From Shewanella marinintestina (GTDB lineage: Bacteria; Pseudomonadota; Gammaproteobacteria; Enterobacterales; Shewanellaceae), in the NCBI RefSeq assembly GCF_023283845.1, contig NZ_JAKILC010000015.1:1-64000 (forward strand): a stretch of 64,000 nt of DNA, read 5' to 3'. Positions 1 through 10,760 of this stretch are shown piece after piece. The notes beneath the pieces are model-generated. The model saw only the letters and a list, made by a program, of their open reading frames with translations. It was not told the DNA's origin and ran no database searches. Positions within the stretch are counted from its first letter, which is position 1; each line of letters starts with the position of its first letter. The translations under genes and the position numbers were made by a program.

Positions 1-319
1 GAGTGTCCACACAGATTTGCTTGTCATATTGTTAAAGAGCGTGAAGTCGTCTTTCAGACTTCGCCTTAGACGCTTAGGTCGTTTGGCTGAGGAGGCGTAT
101 TCTACACTTCCTAGTGTCGGCGTCAAGCGCTTATTTTAAGAAGTTTTTCAAGCGATGATTCTTTATACAAGTCACATCAATCGAAGCTCTTAAAGCGATT
201 GTCACCTGAGGTCAATTTCCGTAGAAGTTAATCTCTCTAACTCTGCTGCAAGTCCCATTCTATCTAGCCTAACGCTTGGTAGGTGGCCTGCTTCGCCGTG
301 TCAGTGGGGTCGCATTATA
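1..319 (-). promoter_or_regulatory. rRNA operon leader (5' part; 16S lies outside the window)
   Basis: Read on the minus strand, this is a typical gammaproteobacterial rrn leader. A boxA-like antitermination element (CGCTCTTTAACAA, positions 29-41) is followed by the usual leader text toward position 1 (AATCTGTGTGGACACTC). Two rrn-type promoters lie upstream and are listed separately. The 16S gene itself would start beyond the left edge, so no rRNA gene is claimed. The assignment rests on resemblance to the E. coli rrn leader as known to me; a match to a full rrn operon in the flanking sequence would settle it. Confidence 0.8.
99..126 (-). promoter_or_regulatory. rrn promoter P2
   Basis: This is a second minus-strand promoter about 215 bp downstream of P1. 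It has -35 TTGACG (121-126), a 16-bp spacer and -10 TAGAAT (99-104). The discriminator ACGCCTCC resembles that of E. coli rrn P1 promoters. Tandem P1/P2 promoters are the usual arrangement in enteric-type rRNA operons. Confidence 0.8.
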
Positions 320-341
320 GGGAGATTTTAAAAGAGCGCAA
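314..341 (-). promoter_or_regulatory. rrn promoter P1
   Basis: On the minus strand there is a -35 TTGCGC (336-341), a 16-bp spacer and a perfect -10 TATAAT (314-319), followed by a GC-rich discriminator GCGACCCC. The 16-bp spacer and GC discriminator are hallmarks of growth-rate and stringently controlled rRNA promoters. The roughly 50 bp upstream (342-395) are very A+T rich and would suit an UP element. Confidence 0.85.
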
Positions 342-629
342 GCGCTTTTTTAAAGAAAATTAAGGTTTTTTCAATGTTTTTATTTAAGCACAACTTAATC
401 ACTAGTTACCCTCAGACTTATCCACAAAACTCACTTTTGACGTGGATTTTATAACCAATAAGGGCTTTACCTCTGTTCTGCAAAAGAACTTCGTACTATG
501 CAACACATACTAGGCACCTTCTTAATAGCCATTCTATTCTTTCCTTCTGTGCTACTTATCCAATTATCCCTTGCTTATTTTCATTACTCACTGCGAGTCG
601 CTATTATTTCGATACCTTATACAAGCAAC

Positions 630-659
630 AAAAAAGGGTGACTCAATGAGTCACCCTTT
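630..659 (-). terminator. secA terminator
   Basis: A perfect 13-bp inverted repeat (AAAGGGTGACTCA at 633-645 and its complement at 647-659) is followed on the minus strand by a run of six T. It lies 36 bp beyond the secA stop codon and insulates secA from the rrn promoters further downstream. Confidence 0.9.
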
Positions 660-695
660 CTGTATACAACAGTACTTTTACTTACTAGCTTTAAT

Positions 696-3419
696 CTAGC
701 TTAGTTTACCGTGGCATTGCTTATACTTCTTACCTGAACCACAAGGGCATGGATCGTTGCGACCAACTTTCTCGCCATCACGTACAGTTGGTTGAGTAGC
801 AGCTAGAGCTGCACTCTCTTCAGCACCAACGATAGCTTCAGCTTCTGCATGTTGGTAATCGCGACGGATCTTGGCATCTTCTTGACGACGACGTTCTTCC
901 ATCTCTTCAACATCTGATTGTGCCTGTACTTGTACTTTAGACAAAATACTGATCACATCATGCTTTAATGACTCAAGCATTTGCTGGAATAACTCGAATG
1001 ATTCGCGCTTATACTCTTGCTTAGGATTCTTCTGTGCGTAACCACGTAAGTGAATACCTTGGCGTAAGTGATCCATTGCAGAAAGGTGTTCTTTCCATAA
1101 ACCATCAAGCGTTTGTAGCATTACTGCTTTTTCGAATTGACGTAGTACTTGCTCGCCTACCATCTCTTCTTTAGCTTTGTAGGCGTTAACCCAAGTTTCA
1201 ACGATACGCTCGCGTAATGTTTCTTCGTGCAAGTCATCTTCTTTATCTAACCACTCTTGGATAGGAAGGTTCATTGCGTACTCTTGTTGTAGACGCTTCT
1301 CTAGACCTTCAACATCCCAAAGCTCTTCTACTGACTGACGAGGAATGTATTGGTCAACTAAACCATTTACTACGTCTTCTTGAATGTTAGTAATGGTGTC
1401 TTGAATACTTTCAGCATCCATTAGCTCATTACGCTGTGCATAGACAACCTGACGCTGATCGTTAGCAACATCATCAAACTCAAGCAATTGCTTACGAATA
1501 TCGAAGTTACGTGCTTCTACTTTACGCTGTGCGTTTTCAATAGCACGCGATACCCATGGATGCTCAATTGCTTCACCTTCTTCCATACCTAATTTCTTCA
1601 TCATTGAAGAAACACGGTCTGAAGCGAAGATGCGCATTAAGCTATCTTCCATAGATAAGTAGAAACGAGATGAACCTGAGTCACCTTGACGTCCAGAACG
1701 ACCACGTAGCTGGTTATCGATACGACGAGATTCATGACGTTCTGTACCTAAGATATGCAGGCCACCAGCGTCAACCACTTCATCGTGTCGAATTTTCCAG
1801 TCAGCTTTAATCTTAGCTTTCTGTTCATCAGTTGCATCAGCTAATGCTTCGATTTCCATGTTCCAGTTACCGCCTAACACGATATCTGTACCACGACCCG
1901 CCATGTTAGTAGCAACAGTTACCGCACCTGTACGACCAGCTTGCGCAACAATATCCGCTTCACGTTCGTGGAATTTAGCATTCAAGATCTCATGTGGGAT
2001 CTTTTCTTTCTTTAATAAGCTGTGCAGTAGCTCTGATTGTTCAATCGAAACAGTACCAACCAATACTGGCTGGCCACGCTCACGACAACCGACGATATCT
2101 TTAACGATTGCGGCGTACTTTTCATCAGCTGTAAGATAAACAAGATCCGGATGGTCTTTACGAACCATTGGACGGTTTGTCGGAACAACAACCGTGTCTA
2201 AACCATAGATGTGTTGGAATTCGAACGCTTCAGTGTCAGCTGTACCCGTCATACCGGCAAGCTTTTGGTATTGGCGGAAGAAGTTCTGGAAAGTGATCGA
2301 TGCTAATGTTTGGTTTTCATTTTGAATATGAACCCCTTCTTTAGCTTCTACCGCTTGATGTAAACCTTCAGACCAACGACGACCCGGCATAGTACGGCCA
2401 GTGTGCTCATCAACAATAACCACTTCGTTGTCTTGCACAATATAGTCGACGTCTTTTTCGAATAATGTATGTGCGCGCAGTGCCGCGTTCACATGGTGCA
2501 ACAGAGATATGTTAGCTGCTGAGTAAAGTGAATCACCTTCGGCTAGCATGCCGCGCTCAGTCAATAAGACTTCAACTTTTTCTTGACCGCGCTCAGTCAT
2601 ATGAACTTGCTTTGACTTCTCATCAACTGAGTAATCACCTTCACCTACATACTCTTCAGTATCTTCTTTATCTTGAGCAATAAGGTTAGGGATTAGAGTG
2701 TTGATCTTGATGTATAGCTCTGAGCTATCTTCAGCCGCACCGGAAATAATAAGTGGCGTACGTGCTTCATCGATTAGAATCGAGTCAACTTCGTCGATTA
2801 GAGCGTAATGCAATGGACGTTGTACGCGCTCAGCTGGAGAGAACGCCATATTGTCACGTAGGTAGTCGAAACCGAATTCGTTGTTAGTACCGTAAGTAAT
2901 ATCGGCATCATAAGCCGCTTTCTTTTCTACTTGCCCAAGACCCGCAACGTTAATACCAACAGTTAAGCCTAGGAATTCAAAAAGAGGACGGTTATTTTCA
3001 GCATCACGACCCGCTAAGTAGTCATTCACGGTAATTACGTGAACACCTTTACCAGTTAAACCATTCAAATAAGCAGGCAGAGTTGCCGTTAAGGTTTTAC
3101 CTTCACCAGTACGCATTTCTGCAATACGGTTACTATCGAGGATCATGCCACCAATCATCTGCACATCAAAGTGACGCATTTCGAAAACACGTTTTGATGC
3201 TTCACGTACCGTAGCAAATGCTTCAGGTAATACGCCATCTAATGATTCACCACCGTCTAAACGCTCGCGGAAGTGGGCGGTTTTTGCTTTTAATTCTTCA
3301 TCCGATAGTTTTTCGTACTCAGCTTCTAGTGCATTAATTTTATTAACCACTTTACCGAATGCTTTAAGTGTACGATCGTTGCGACTACCAAATACTTTTG
3401 TCAGTAATTTACCAAACAT
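696..3419 (-). CDS. secA: Protein translocase ATPase subunit SecA
   Basis: SecA is the ATPase motor that pushes preproteins through the SecYEG channel at the inner membrane. The 907-residue product has the family's usual length. It carries the Walker A stretch RTGEGKT near residue 105, the [11 protein letters not shown]alker B region, the GRGTDI and GRSGRQGD helicase motifs, and a C-terminal zinc and SecB-binding tail with a [13 protein letters not shown] pattern. An in-frame TTG nine codons upstream is possible, but I chose the ATG at 3419 because it gives the canonical [14 protein letters not shown] start. The gene follows the M23 peptidase gene by 60 bp and ends at a strong terminator. Confidence 0.97.
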   Translation of the reverse strand: MFGKLLTKVFGSRNDRTLKAFGKVVNKINALEAEYEKLSDEELKAKTAHFRERLDGGESLDGVLPEAFATVREASKRVFEMRHFDVQMIGGMILDSNRIAEMRTGEGKTLTATLPAYLNGLTGKGVHVITVNDYLAGRDAENNRPLFEFLGLTVGINVAGLGQVEKKAAYDADITYGTNNEFGFDYLRDNMAFSPAERVQRPLHYALIDEVDSILIDEARTPLIISGAAEDSSELYIKINTLIPNLIAQDKEDTEEYVGEGDYSVDEKSKQVHMTERGQEKVEVLLTERGMLAEGDSLYSAANISLLHHVNAALRAHTLFEKDVDYIVQDNEVVIVDEHTGRTMPGRRWSEGLHQAVEAKEGVHIQNENQTLASITFQNFFRQYQKLAGMTGTADTEAFEFQHIYGLDTVVVPTNRPMVRKDHPDLVYLTADEKYAAIVKDIVGCRERGQPVLVGTVSIEQSELLHSLLKKEKIPHEILNAKFHEREADIVAQAGRTGAVTVATNMAGRGTDIVLGGNWNMEIEALADATDEQKAKIKADWKIRHDEVVDAGGLHILGTERHESRRIDNQLRGRSGRQGDSGSSRFYLSMEDSLMRIFASDRVSSMMKKLGMEEGEAIEHPWVSRAIENAQRKVEARNFDIRKQLLEFDDVANDQRQVVYAQRNELMDAESIQDTITNIQEDVVNGLVDQYIPRQSVEELWDVEGLEKRLQQEYAMNLPIQEWLDKEDDLHEETLRERIVETWVNAYKAKEEMVGEQVLRQFEKAVMLQTLDGLWKEHLSAMDHLRQGIHLRGYAQKNPKQEYKRESFELFQQMLESLKHDVISILSKVQVQAQSDVEEMEERRRQEDAKIRRDYQHAEAEAIVGAEESAALAATQPTVRDGEKVGRNDPCPCGSGKKYKQCHGKLS

Positions 3420-3479
3420 CTGAACCACTTCTATGTTGTTGGCCAAGTCCCTTTGAGAGCCTGAAAGCCTATTTTACGA

Positions 3480-4379
3480 TTAACCTGCCTTGCGGTAGAC
3501 ATACTTTTGCGGATCGATCTGCTGTCCACCACGCAACACTTCATAGTGTACATGAGGCCCGGTTGAGCGCCCAGTACTTCCCATCACAGCGATTTTATCG
3601 CCTTTAGCGACCACGTCGCCCACATTTACTGACAAAGCTTTATTATGACCATAGCGTGTACTTAGACCATTTCCATGATCAATTTCAACTAAATTACCAT
3701 AGCCAAACATCTTGTCCGCCCATGTAACCACACCACCTGCGGTAGCGATTACATCGACGCCCTCTTTTCCTGCAAAGTCGATACCTTTATGCATCGTTCT
3801 TTTGCCATTAAAAGGATCATTTCGTAAACCGTAGGGCGAGGATAACCAACCTTTTTGAATTGGTCGCCCAGATATATAACGTTCTTCATCTATATGGAGA
3901 TTAGATGCTACTGTTTCAAGTAGTGAAAGCTGAACATTATTATTATCTATTCGAGACACCAACTCATCCATATCTGCGATAAGCTGGTCGAGTTCGATGT
4001 TAGTACCTAATTCACTGATACCGCCAACACCGACTTCAGAAGAGAAATCAAATTGATCTTCTAATTGATTATTGAGAGCAACTTGCTGACCCAAGGCTTC
4101 TATGCGCGTGAGTTTAGCTTGCATACGTGCAACGTGGGCAACCAACATCGAAAGCTGAGTTTCAGTCGCACTTTTAAGTGCAATTAACTCATCCTTTTGT
4201 TCTTCGCGAGCCATTCGCTCACTATCGACATTAGCTTGTTGCTGTGTAAGTTGCTTTGCATTGTGCTGATATAGACCTGTACCTGCTGCAATCAGCAGTA
4301 TTGGTAATAGCAGCCAACGCTTTCCTGGTTGCCAGCGTGTGGCACCATTTCGACCTTGAATAAAAACTGTTACACTCAT
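3480..4379 (-). CDS. M23 (LytM) family metallopeptidase, membrane anchored
   Basis: This is probably an inner-membrane-anchored peptidoglycan endopeptidase or a regulator of one. A short basic N-terminus is followed by one membrane segment at about residues 21-37, then a coiled-coil region (about 40-105). The C-terminal LytM domain has the zinc ligands H197 and D201 (HKGID) and H276/H278 (HVHYE), so the active site looks intact, unlike in the EnvC and NlpD activators. The start codon lies back to back with the divergent dciA-like gene 27 bp away. A relative often sits between lpxC and secA in Shewanella; the substrate is not known from sequence. Confidence 0.88.
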   Translation of the reverse strand: MSVTVFIQGRNGATRWQPGKRWLLLPILLIAAGTGLYQHNAKQLTQQQANVDSERMAREEQKDELIALKSATETQLSMLVAHVARMQAKLTRIEALGQQVALNNQLEDQFDFSSEVGVGGISELGTNIELDQLIADMDELVSRIDNNNVQLSLLETVASNLHIDEERYISGRPIQKGWLSSPYGLRNDPFNGKRTMHKGIDFAGKEGVDVIATAGGVVTWADKMFGYGNLVEIDHGNGLSTRYGHNKALSVNVGDVVAKGDKIAVMGSTGRSTGPHVHYEVLRGGQQIDPQKYVYRKAG

Positions 4380-4406
4380 AGCCTAATTAAGCCATTTTAT
4401 TATCAT

Positions 4407-4859
4407 ATGAAAAAGCCCCCTCAGGATCTCAGTCAGTTACTGCACCAGCAAGGCACTATGCCTAATCTGGCTGAAAAAGCAGAACTGTTATTACACTTAG
4501 ATCACTACGTGAAACAAGTGCTAACTGGTCCAGTGACAGAGCAACTAAAGGTTGCCAATTTACGCCAAGGGATCTTGGTGATTGAAACAACCACGGCTGC
4601 TTGGGCGGCAAGAATTAACTTCCAAAAACCCAAAATACTACAATTGCTACAAGCCGAAACGCTACCCATGCTTACCGCAATCGAGGTTAAAGTCAACCCA
4701 AGCTTGTTAATGTATGAAACAAAATCCAAGCCTGCTCACAACCTAATTAGTGAAAACGCCGCCGCTCACATTGAAGCTTTAGCTGAACATACAGAGGGGA
4801 CATTAGCGGTAAAACTAAAACGGCTGGCTGCATTGGCCAGCCGTTCAAGGCAATCTTAA
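4407..4859 (+). CDS. dciA: DUF721 protein, DciA-like replicative helicase loader
   Basis: This 150-residue protein has the DUF721/DciA fold region in its first 110 residues (AELLLHLDHYVKQVL, then ILVIETTTAAWAARINFQKPKIL). DciA is the ancestral partner that loads or operates the DnaB helicase in bacteria lacking phage-derived DnaC or DnaI. The ATG at 4407 was chosen over an upstream ATG at 4329 because the longer form would overlap the divergent peptidase gene and adds an unlike N-terminus. It sits between lpxC and secA, the position of dciA in Pseudomonas. The function follows from family and context and is not proven here. Confidence 0.75.
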   Translation: MKKPPQDLSQLLHQQGTMPNLAEKAELLLHLDHYVKQVLTGPVTEQLKVANLRQGILVIETTTAAWAARINFQKPKILQLLQAETLPMLTAIEVKVNPSLLMYETKSKPAHNLISENAAAHIEALAEHTEGTLAVKLKRLAALASRSRQS

Positions 4860-4866
4860 TTCGCGA

Positions 4867-5787
4867 TTAAGCGAATACAGCACCGGCTGGTACTGAGAAG
4901 CTGACAGGTGCATCGGCTTCTTTTTCAAAACTCACGATTTCCCAAGCATCTTGCTGTGCAAGCATGGCGCGCACTAACTGGTTGTTAAGTGCATGCCCTG
5001 TTTTATATGCACAGAACTCACCAACTATGGCGTGTCCCGCGACATATAAATCACCAAAAGCATCAAGGATCTTGTGCTTAACGAACTCGTCCTCATAACG
5101 CAGGCCATCGGGGTTGAGGACGCGGTATTCGTCAAGTACAACAGCATTTTCCATGCTGCCGCCTAGTGCTAGATTATTGGCTCTTAGGTATTCGATATCT
5201 CGCATAAAACCGAAAGTTCTTGCGCGGCTGATATCTTTAACAAAAGCAGATGATGAAAAATCCATAACCATATGCTGTTGACTACGTGCGATCTCTGGGT
5301 GGTTAAAGTCAATTGCGAAATCAACTCGAAAGCCTTTAAATGGCTTTAACTCAGCCCACTTATCACCGTCTTCAACGCGAATAGGTTTTGTGATTTTGAT
5401 ATATTTTTTAGCTGCGCTTTGCTCTTGAATACCTACTGATTGCAGTAGGAATACAAAAGGACTCGCACTACCATCCATAATTGGAATTTCAGGCGCGTCA
5501 ACTTCAATAACTGCGTTATCAATACCTAGTCCGGCTAGCGCTGCAAATAGATGCTCAATTGTTGAGATACGAACACCATCATCATTAACCAAAGCAGTAC
5601 ACATTGTTGTTTCACGTACTTGGTCGGCTACAGCTGGAATTTCCACTGCAGGCGACAAGTCAGTACGAACAAGTTTAATGCCGGTATTAACTGGTGCGGG
5701 TTTAATGATCAAAGTCACCTTGTTGCCGGAATGCAATCCAACACCAGTAGTCTTAACCATTTCTTTTACAGTTCTTTGAAAAATCAT
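4867..5787 (-). CDS. lpxC: UDP-3-O-acyl-N-acetylglucosamine deacetylase LpxC
   Basis: LpxC performs the committed step of lipid A synthesis, zinc-dependent deacetylation of UDP-3-O-acyl-GlcNAc in the cytoplasm. The product has 306 residues, the usual size. E78 and H79 lie in the conserved STIEHL stretch, and the [10 protein letters not shown] motif carries the other zinc ligands (H238 and D242 by E. coli numbering). The gene follows ftsZ by 178 bp, as in E. coli. In enterobacteria LpxC is degraded by FtsH through its C-terminal tail; here the tail ends [11 protein letters not shown], which is similarly hydrophobic. Confidence 0.97.
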   Translation of the reverse strand: MIFQRTVKEMVKTTGVGLHSGNKVTLIIKPAPVNTGIKLVRTDLSPAVEIPAVADQVRETTMCTALVNDDGVRISTIEHLFAALAGLGIDNAVIEVDAPEIPIMDGSASPFVFLLQSVGIQEQSAAKKYIKITKPIRVEDGDKWAELKPFKGFRVDFAIDFNHPEIARSQQHMVMDFSSSAFVKDISRARTFGFMRDIEYLRANNLALGGSMENAVVLDEYRVLNPDGLRYEDEFVKHKILDAFGDLYVAGHAIVGEFCAYKTGHALNNQLVRAMLAQQDAWEIVSFEKEADAPVSFSVPAGAVFA

Positions 5788-5965
5788 GTACTTACCCGTT
5801 TATCATCTCAACATAAAGAGCACTAACCACACACTTTTTGGCCGTGTGTAGGCTATGCTGGTCGGATATCTTAGCATATCTTTGCAAATTAACCAAAATT
5901 CACTCAGCTTTAAGACAACATTTAAGTATTGCCTTACACCTGTTAACTATCTATTAACACTTATA

Positions 5966-7153
5966 TTAATCAGCTTGCTTACGCAAAAATGCTGGAATAT
6001 CTAAGTAGTCTAGTTCGTTCTTCTTCTCGGTTACAGGTGTCGCCACTTGTGGTTGAGCTGCGGTAGCAGTGTTGCCGTGCGACATAGTTGGCGCAATTGC
6101 ATCTTCAGCTGCAAAACTCTCAACACGAGGTTCTGCTGGAACGATTGGCTCAGGACGTGGAGCAGGCTTAGACACTAACTGGATATCAGGCTTTTTCTCA
6201 GCACCAATACCGGTAGCAACAACCGTTACACGTAGCTCATCAGACATTTCAGGATCAATGACCGCACCAACAACCACTGTTGCGTTGTCAGAAGCATAAG
6301 CCTTAACGTGGTTACCCACAGTCTCGAACTCTTCGATACTCATATCCATGCCAGCTGTAATGTTCACTAGAACACCACGAGCGCCTGCAAGATCGATATC
6401 CTCAAGTAGTGGACTTGCCACAGCAGCCTCAGCCGCTTCTTCAGCACGATCTTCACCACTGGCAACACCGGTGCCCATCATGGCATTACCCATTTCAGAC
6501 ATAACGGTTTTCACGTCGGCGAAATCGACGTTGATTAGACCAGGACGAGTAATTAGCTCTGCAATACCTTGAACAGCACCAAGCAGTACGTTGTTTGCTG
6601 CTGCAAAGGCATCTAATAAAGAGGTGCCACGACCAAGAACTTTAAGCAGTTTTTCGTTCGGAATCGTGATCAATGAGTCAACATGTTTAGCAAGCTGCTC
6701 GATACCTTGGTCCGCGTAAGTCATACGCTTTTTGCCTTCGAATGGGAAAGGCTTAGTGACTACTGCAACGGTAAGAATACCTTCTTCACGTGCAATCTCA
6801 GCAACAACAGGTGCAGCACCAGTACCTGTACCACCGCCCATACCTGCAGCGATAAAGATCATGTCTGAACCTTTAATCGCATTACGAATGCTTTCTTTAT
6901 CTTCTTCAGCCGCTAGACGACCAATTTCAGGGTTTGCGCCAGCGCCCAAACCTTTGGTCACATCGCGACCTAATTGAATTGTGGTTGATGCAGCAGACTT
7001 ACGCAGTGCTTGTGCGTCAGTATTTGTTGCTACAAACTCAACACCTTCGATGTTGTGTTTAACCATATGCTCGACAGCATTACCACCGCCGCCACCGACA
7101 CCGATGACCTTAATCACCGCTTCGTCTGTATGACTATCCATGATCTCAAACAT
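5966..7153 (-). CDS. ftsZ: Cell division GTPase FtsZ
   Basis: FtsZ is the tubulin-like GTPase that forms the division ring. The tubulin signature GGGTGTG is at residues 106-112, and the N-terminal nucleotide-binding glycines (VGGGGGNAV) are near residue 20. After a Pro/Ala-rich linker (about 320-380) the C-terminal conserved peptide [14 protein letters not shown], which binds FtsA, ZipA and SlmA, is intact. The length of 395 residues is normal. The start lies 31 bp after ftsA, and SlmA, a nucleoid-occlusion inhibitor of FtsZ, is encoded at 43.1 kb. Confidence 0.98.
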   Translation of the reverse strand: MFEIMDSHTDEAVIKVIGVGGGGGNAVEHMVKHNIEGVEFVATNTDAQALRKSAASTTIQLGRDVTKGLGAGANPEIGRLAAEEDKESIRNAIKGSDMIFIAAGMGGGTGTGAAPVVAEIAREEGILTVAVVTKPFPFEGKKRMTYADQGIEQLAKHVDSLITIPNEKLLKVLGRGTSLLDAFAAANNVLLGAVQGIAELITRPGLINVDFADVKTVMSEMGNAMMGTGVASGEDRAEEAAEAAVASPLLEDIDLAGARGVLVNITAGMDMSIEEFETVGNHVKAYASDNATVVVGAVIDPEMSDELRVTVVATGIGAEKKPDIQLVSKPAPRPEPIVPAEPRVESFAAEDAIAPTMSHGNTATAAQPQVATPVTEKKNELDYLDIPAFLRKQAD

Positions 7154-7184
7154 GGTCTTCTCTCCGTTATGCCTGCGTTATTAA

Positions 7185-8420
7185 CTAAAACTCGCCTTTA
7201 AACCAACTTTGGACCCGATTCCAAAGACTGGTGACCCCTTGTCGCTCAGGACGTTCGAACTGACGTTCAATCACTCTGCGCGCACCATAGTGAAGCAACC
7301 CAACTCCGGTAGAGTAAATAGGTTGGTCCACATATTCATGTAAACCTTTAACTGGTAGCGGCTGTGCCATTCTTACTGGCATACCAAAGGTTGCCTCAGC
7401 GATGTCCACAGCACCTTCAATTGATGCTGTACCACCAGTAATGACAATACCCGCTGCCACTTGATCTTCTAGCCCGCTGTCATGCAGCTGCTTTAGGATT
7501 AATTCAAATAATTCTTGGTATCTTGGCTCAACGACTTCTGCCAATGTATGACGCGACATACTACGTGACGGACGACCGCCTACAGATGGCACCTCAATAC
7601 TGTCTTCACGACTCACCATTGAACTGCGAGCACTCGCATGTTCAACTTTAATTTGTTCTGCATGTGACAAAGGCGTGCGGAATATCTTAGCTATGTCGTT
7701 AGTCACCTGATTGCCCGCAACTGGCACAACAGCACAATGACGCAGTGCACCATTAGTATAAACCGCGATATCTGTGGTGCCGCCACCGATGTCAACTAAA
7801 CAAACACCTAAGTCTTTTTCATCATCAGTTAGTACTGAGTCTGCTGACGCGATTGCTGAAAACACTAAGTCATCAACTTTTAAACCGCAGCGCTCAACAC
7901 TCTTAGTGATATTCTTCGCCATATCGTTAGCACAAGTGACGATATGGACTTTCGCTTCCATACGCATACCTGACATACCAATAGGGCTCTTAATGCCGTC
8001 TTGTACATCAATGGCGTACTCTTGCGGTAACACATGCAGAATACGGCGCTCTGTCGGTATTTTTACCGAGCGTGCGGTATGAATAACGTTATCAACGTCT
8101 TCTTGTGTCACTTCTTCATCATTAATCGATACCATGCCATTTTCATTTTGGCATTCGATATGTTTACCCGAAATGCTCAGGTATACAGATGAGACTTGGC
8201 AATCAGCCATTAGTTCTGCTTGGTCTAATGCTCTTTGCACACTACGAACGATAGAGTCGAGGTCGTTAACGCCCCCTTTGTCCATCCCTCTTGAGGGGTG
8301 GTTACCCAGGCCGACAATACTGATCTCACCGTCAGGCAATACTTCACCAATGATCACAGCGACTTTTGACGTCCCTATGTCCAATCCCACAATCAGATTT
8401 CTATCTAGATTCTTGGTCAT
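7185..8420 (-). CDS. ftsA: Cell division protein FtsA
   Basis: FtsA is an actin-like ATPase that tethers FtsZ filaments to the membrane. The product of 411 residues has the actin-fold phosphate loops (GLDIGTSKVAV near residue 13; VDIGGGTTDIAV near 210) and the GGTA adenosine motif. Its C-terminus, about residues 395-411 (SLWNRVQSWFKGEF), is the amphipathic membrane-targeting helix. The ATG overlaps the ftsQ stop by one base, indicating translational coupling. Confidence 0.97.
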   Translation of the reverse strand: MTKNLDRNLIVGLDIGTSKVAVIIGEVLPDGEISIVGLGNHPSRGMDKGGVNDLDSIVRSVQRALDQAELMADCQVSSVYLSISGKHIECQNENGMVSINDEEVTQEDVDNVIHTARSVKIPTERRILHVLPQEYAIDVQDGIKSPIGMSGMRMEAKVHIVTCANDMAKNITKSVERCGLKVDDLVFSAIASADSVLTDDEKDLGVCLVDIGGGTTDIAVYTNGALRHCAVVPVAGNQVTNDIAKIFRTPLSHAEQIKVEHASARSSMVSREDSIEVPSVGGRPSRSMSRHTLAEVVEPRYQELFELILKQLHDSGLEDQVAAGIVITGGTASIEGAVDIAEATFGMPVRMAQPLPVKGLHEYVDQPIYSTGVGLLHYGARRVIERQFERPERQGVTSLWNRVQSWFKGEF

Positions 8421-9187
8421 TAATTAACGGCTCTCTTTTGTGCATCATCCCAACCTACGGCCAAACCTGTGTCGTAGCGCAAATCCACGATAGCTACCTG
8501 TTTATCTTGCTTTGCAAGTTGCGGGTAGACGTGAATAAATCTTTGTATCCTTGCCATCTTGTCTTCTCGGCCAAGCTCCAGCTTAATGCCATTATTGAGC
8601 TCAGCATGCCAAGCATGTCTAGGGCTTAAACTTAAGCTTTGTAAGTTAAAGCCATTAATTCTTAAAAGTTCGCCTAACTGTTGGTAAGTAGTTAGCACCG
8701 ACTTACCTTGCTCTTCAGGTCCCGTCAAGAAAGGTAAGTTAGGTATACCTTCTTTCATTGGGGCATCAAACACTTCGCCATAAATATTGAGCCAAGCATC
8801 ACCATTCCAATGTGCAACTGGCTTTTGTTCAACCAAATAGATTTTTAATTTGGCTGGCCACTCACGACGTACTGAAGCTTGATAAACCCAAGGTAGTGCT
8901 TCTAGGGCATCTTGCACTTGGTTTACATCCGCAGAAAAAAAGCTTCGTTGCATCAAATCTTGTAATGCAAGTTGGATCTCTTCATCTTCGGTGTAAATCC
9001 TTTCACCCTTTACCGCAACAGCTTCAATAGGCAGCGCATCTGCGTCATTTAGCAAGGTGTCTAGCTTCATTGCAGCCATACCGAAACCTATCAGTACACA
9101 TAGCAAAAACACCAAGCCGAAGCACAAATACCAATCGGCTTCTAATAGCAAAACTCGAACACGCTGACCTTTCTTGCGCCAAGACAC
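8420..9187 (-). CDS. ftsQ: Cell division protein FtsQ
   Basis: FtsQ is a bitopic inner-membrane protein that links FtsL/FtsB and the septal synthase to the divisome. The sequence shows a short cytoplasmic tail, a membrane segment at about residues 19-39, a POTRA region (about 50-125, including VAVKGERIY) and the FtsQ domain. The start codon is GTG at 9187 with an AAGGAAG Shine-Dalgarno. In E. coli ddlB separates murC from ftsQ; here a 105-bp gap replaces it and no ddl gene is present. Confidence 0.93.
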   Translation of the reverse strand: MSWRKKGQRVRVLLLEADWYLCFGLVFLLCVLIGFGMAAMKLDTLLNDADALPIEAVAVKGERIYTEDEEIQLALQDLMQRSFFSADVNQVQDALEALPWVYQASVRREWPAKLKIYLVEQKPVAHWNGDAWLNIYGEVFDAPMKEGIPNLPFLTGPEEQGKSVLTTYQQLGELLRINGFNLQSLSLSPRHAWHAELNNGIKLELGREDKMARIQRFIHVYPQLAKQDKQVAIVDLRYDTGLAVGWDDAQKRAVN

Positions 9188-9292
9188 CTTTAGGCTTCCT
9201 TTTGCAACCGTAAACTCAGAAAATCGGCCATTATATAGCCCTTATTCCAAGCGTCAAAATTTGATGGATAAATTAAGCTATATCGCTCTAAA

Positions 9293-10759
9293 TTACACAT
9301 TTTTTTCGTCAATCACGGTATTGAACCCTAGATTTGACTCCGCCAAGGTACGCGAAACAACACCGATATTTCCTGCGCCTTGAGTCAGCAACAAATCGCC
9401 GCCTTGTAAAATCTCAGGTAAAAGTGTTTCAAGTTGCTCGCTGCTAGCAACAAACACCGGCTCAACTTGACCACGAACTCGAATCGAGCGGCATAATGCT
9501 CGGCTATCAGCGCCAGGAATTGGTGCTTCGCCTGCCGAATAAACATCTAGCATTAGTAGGCAGTCAACTTGTGATAGAACTTCAACAAAATCTTCATACA
9601 AGTCACGAGTTCGGCTATAGCGATGTGGCTGGTATATCATGACTAAGCGACGTTCAGGCCAGCCTAGTCTCGCAGCTTTAATCGTGGCAGCAACTTCGCT
9701 CGGGTGATGACCATAGTCATCAACTAGCTTAATTTCGCCTTTAGATGTGTTGAACTCACCAATCTGTTGGAAACGGCGACCAATGCCTTGGAACTCCGCT
9801 AACGCCTTAATAATCGCTTCATCTGCGATTTCATCTTCAGTCGCCACTGCAATAGCAGCCAATGAATTAAGTACGTTATGTTCGCCCGGTAAATTAACCG
9901 ACAACTGCAAGTCATCCATACCCGCACGGCGAACCGTAAATTCACAGCTGTAACCTGTTTGCTTAAAGCTTACTGCTCGTACATCTGCATCTTCACTAAA
10001 TCCGTAAGTCACTACTTTGCGACTTATACGTGGAATAAGCTCACGTACAATTGGATCATCGATACAAACAACTGCTACACCATAGAAAGGCAGATTATGT
10101 AAGAAGTCGACAAACGTCGTTTTTAGCTTCTCTAAGTCGCCTTCATAAGTATCCATATGATCGGCTTCAATATTGGTCACCACACTAACCATAGGCTGCA
10201 AATGCAAGAAGCTCGCATCACTCTCATCCGCCTCGGCGATAAGGTAACGGCTATGGCCTAAACGAGCATTGGTACCTGCACTGTTAAGCAAGCCACCAAT
10301 AACAAATGTTGGATCGCGCTCAGCTTCACCATAAACACTAGCGATTAAGCTGGTTGTAGTGGTCTTGCCGTGTGTGCCCGCTACAGCAACGCCATGACGA
10401 TAACGCATTAACTCTGCCAGCATCTCGGCGCGGCGCACTACAGGAATACGTAATTCTTTAGCGGCAACCAATTCTGGGTTATCTGCACTAATTGCTGTAG
10501 AGACAACAACCACATCAACATCTTTGACCTGGCTTGCATCATGGCCAAGGTAAATTGTTGCGCCTAACTGTTCTAGTCGTTCAGTTACTGGGCTTGCCGC
10601 AATGTCTGAACCACTTAACTTGTAACCTTCGTTCACAAGGACTTCTGCGATGCCGCCCATACCAGCGCCACCGATGCCAACAAAATAAATATGTTTAACC
10701 CTACGCATTTCAGGGATCATCGATCTTAGCTGTGAATGCTTTTCTGCTTTGTTACTCAT
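9293..10759 (-). CDS. murC: UDP-N-acetylmuramate--L-alanine ligase MurC
   Basis: MurC adds L-alanine to UDP-MurNAc, the first amino acid of the peptidoglycan stem. The protein has 488 residues. It contains the Mur ligase N-terminal Rossmann motif [12 protein letters not shown] (about residue 30), the ATP loop AGTHGKTTT (about 130), the central EADESD stretch and the C-terminal DDYGHHPSE motif. It starts one base after the murG stop, within the dcw operon. Confidence 0.97.
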   Translation of the reverse strand: MSNKAEKHSQLRSMIPEMRRVKHIYFVGIGGAGMGGIAEVLVNEGYKLSGSDIAASPVTERLEQLGATIYLGHDASQVKDVDVVVVSTAISADNPELVAAKELRIPVVRRAEMLAELMRYRHGVAVAGTHGKTTTTSLIASVYGEAERDPTFVIGGLLNSAGTNARLGHSRYLIAEADESDASFLHLQPMVSVVTNIEADHMDTYEGDLEKLKTTFVDFLHNLPFYGVAVVCIDDPIVRELIPRISRKVVTYGFSEDADVRAVSFKQTGYSCEFTVRRAGMDDLQLSVNLPGEHNVLNSLAAIAVATEDEIADEAIIKALAEFQGIGRRFQQIGEFNTSKGEIKLVDDYGHHPSEVAATIKAARLGWPERRLVMIYQPHRYSRTRDLYEDFVEVLSQVDCLLMLDVYSAGEAPIPGADSRALCRSIRVRGQVEPVFVASSEQLETLLPEILQGGDLLLTQGAGNIGVVSRTLAESNLGFNTVIDEKNV

Positions 10760-10760
10760 T

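Noticed and set aside
3420..3446. TTG start nine codons upstream of secA ATG
   Set aside because: The ATG at 3419 gives the family N-terminus [11 protein letters not shown].
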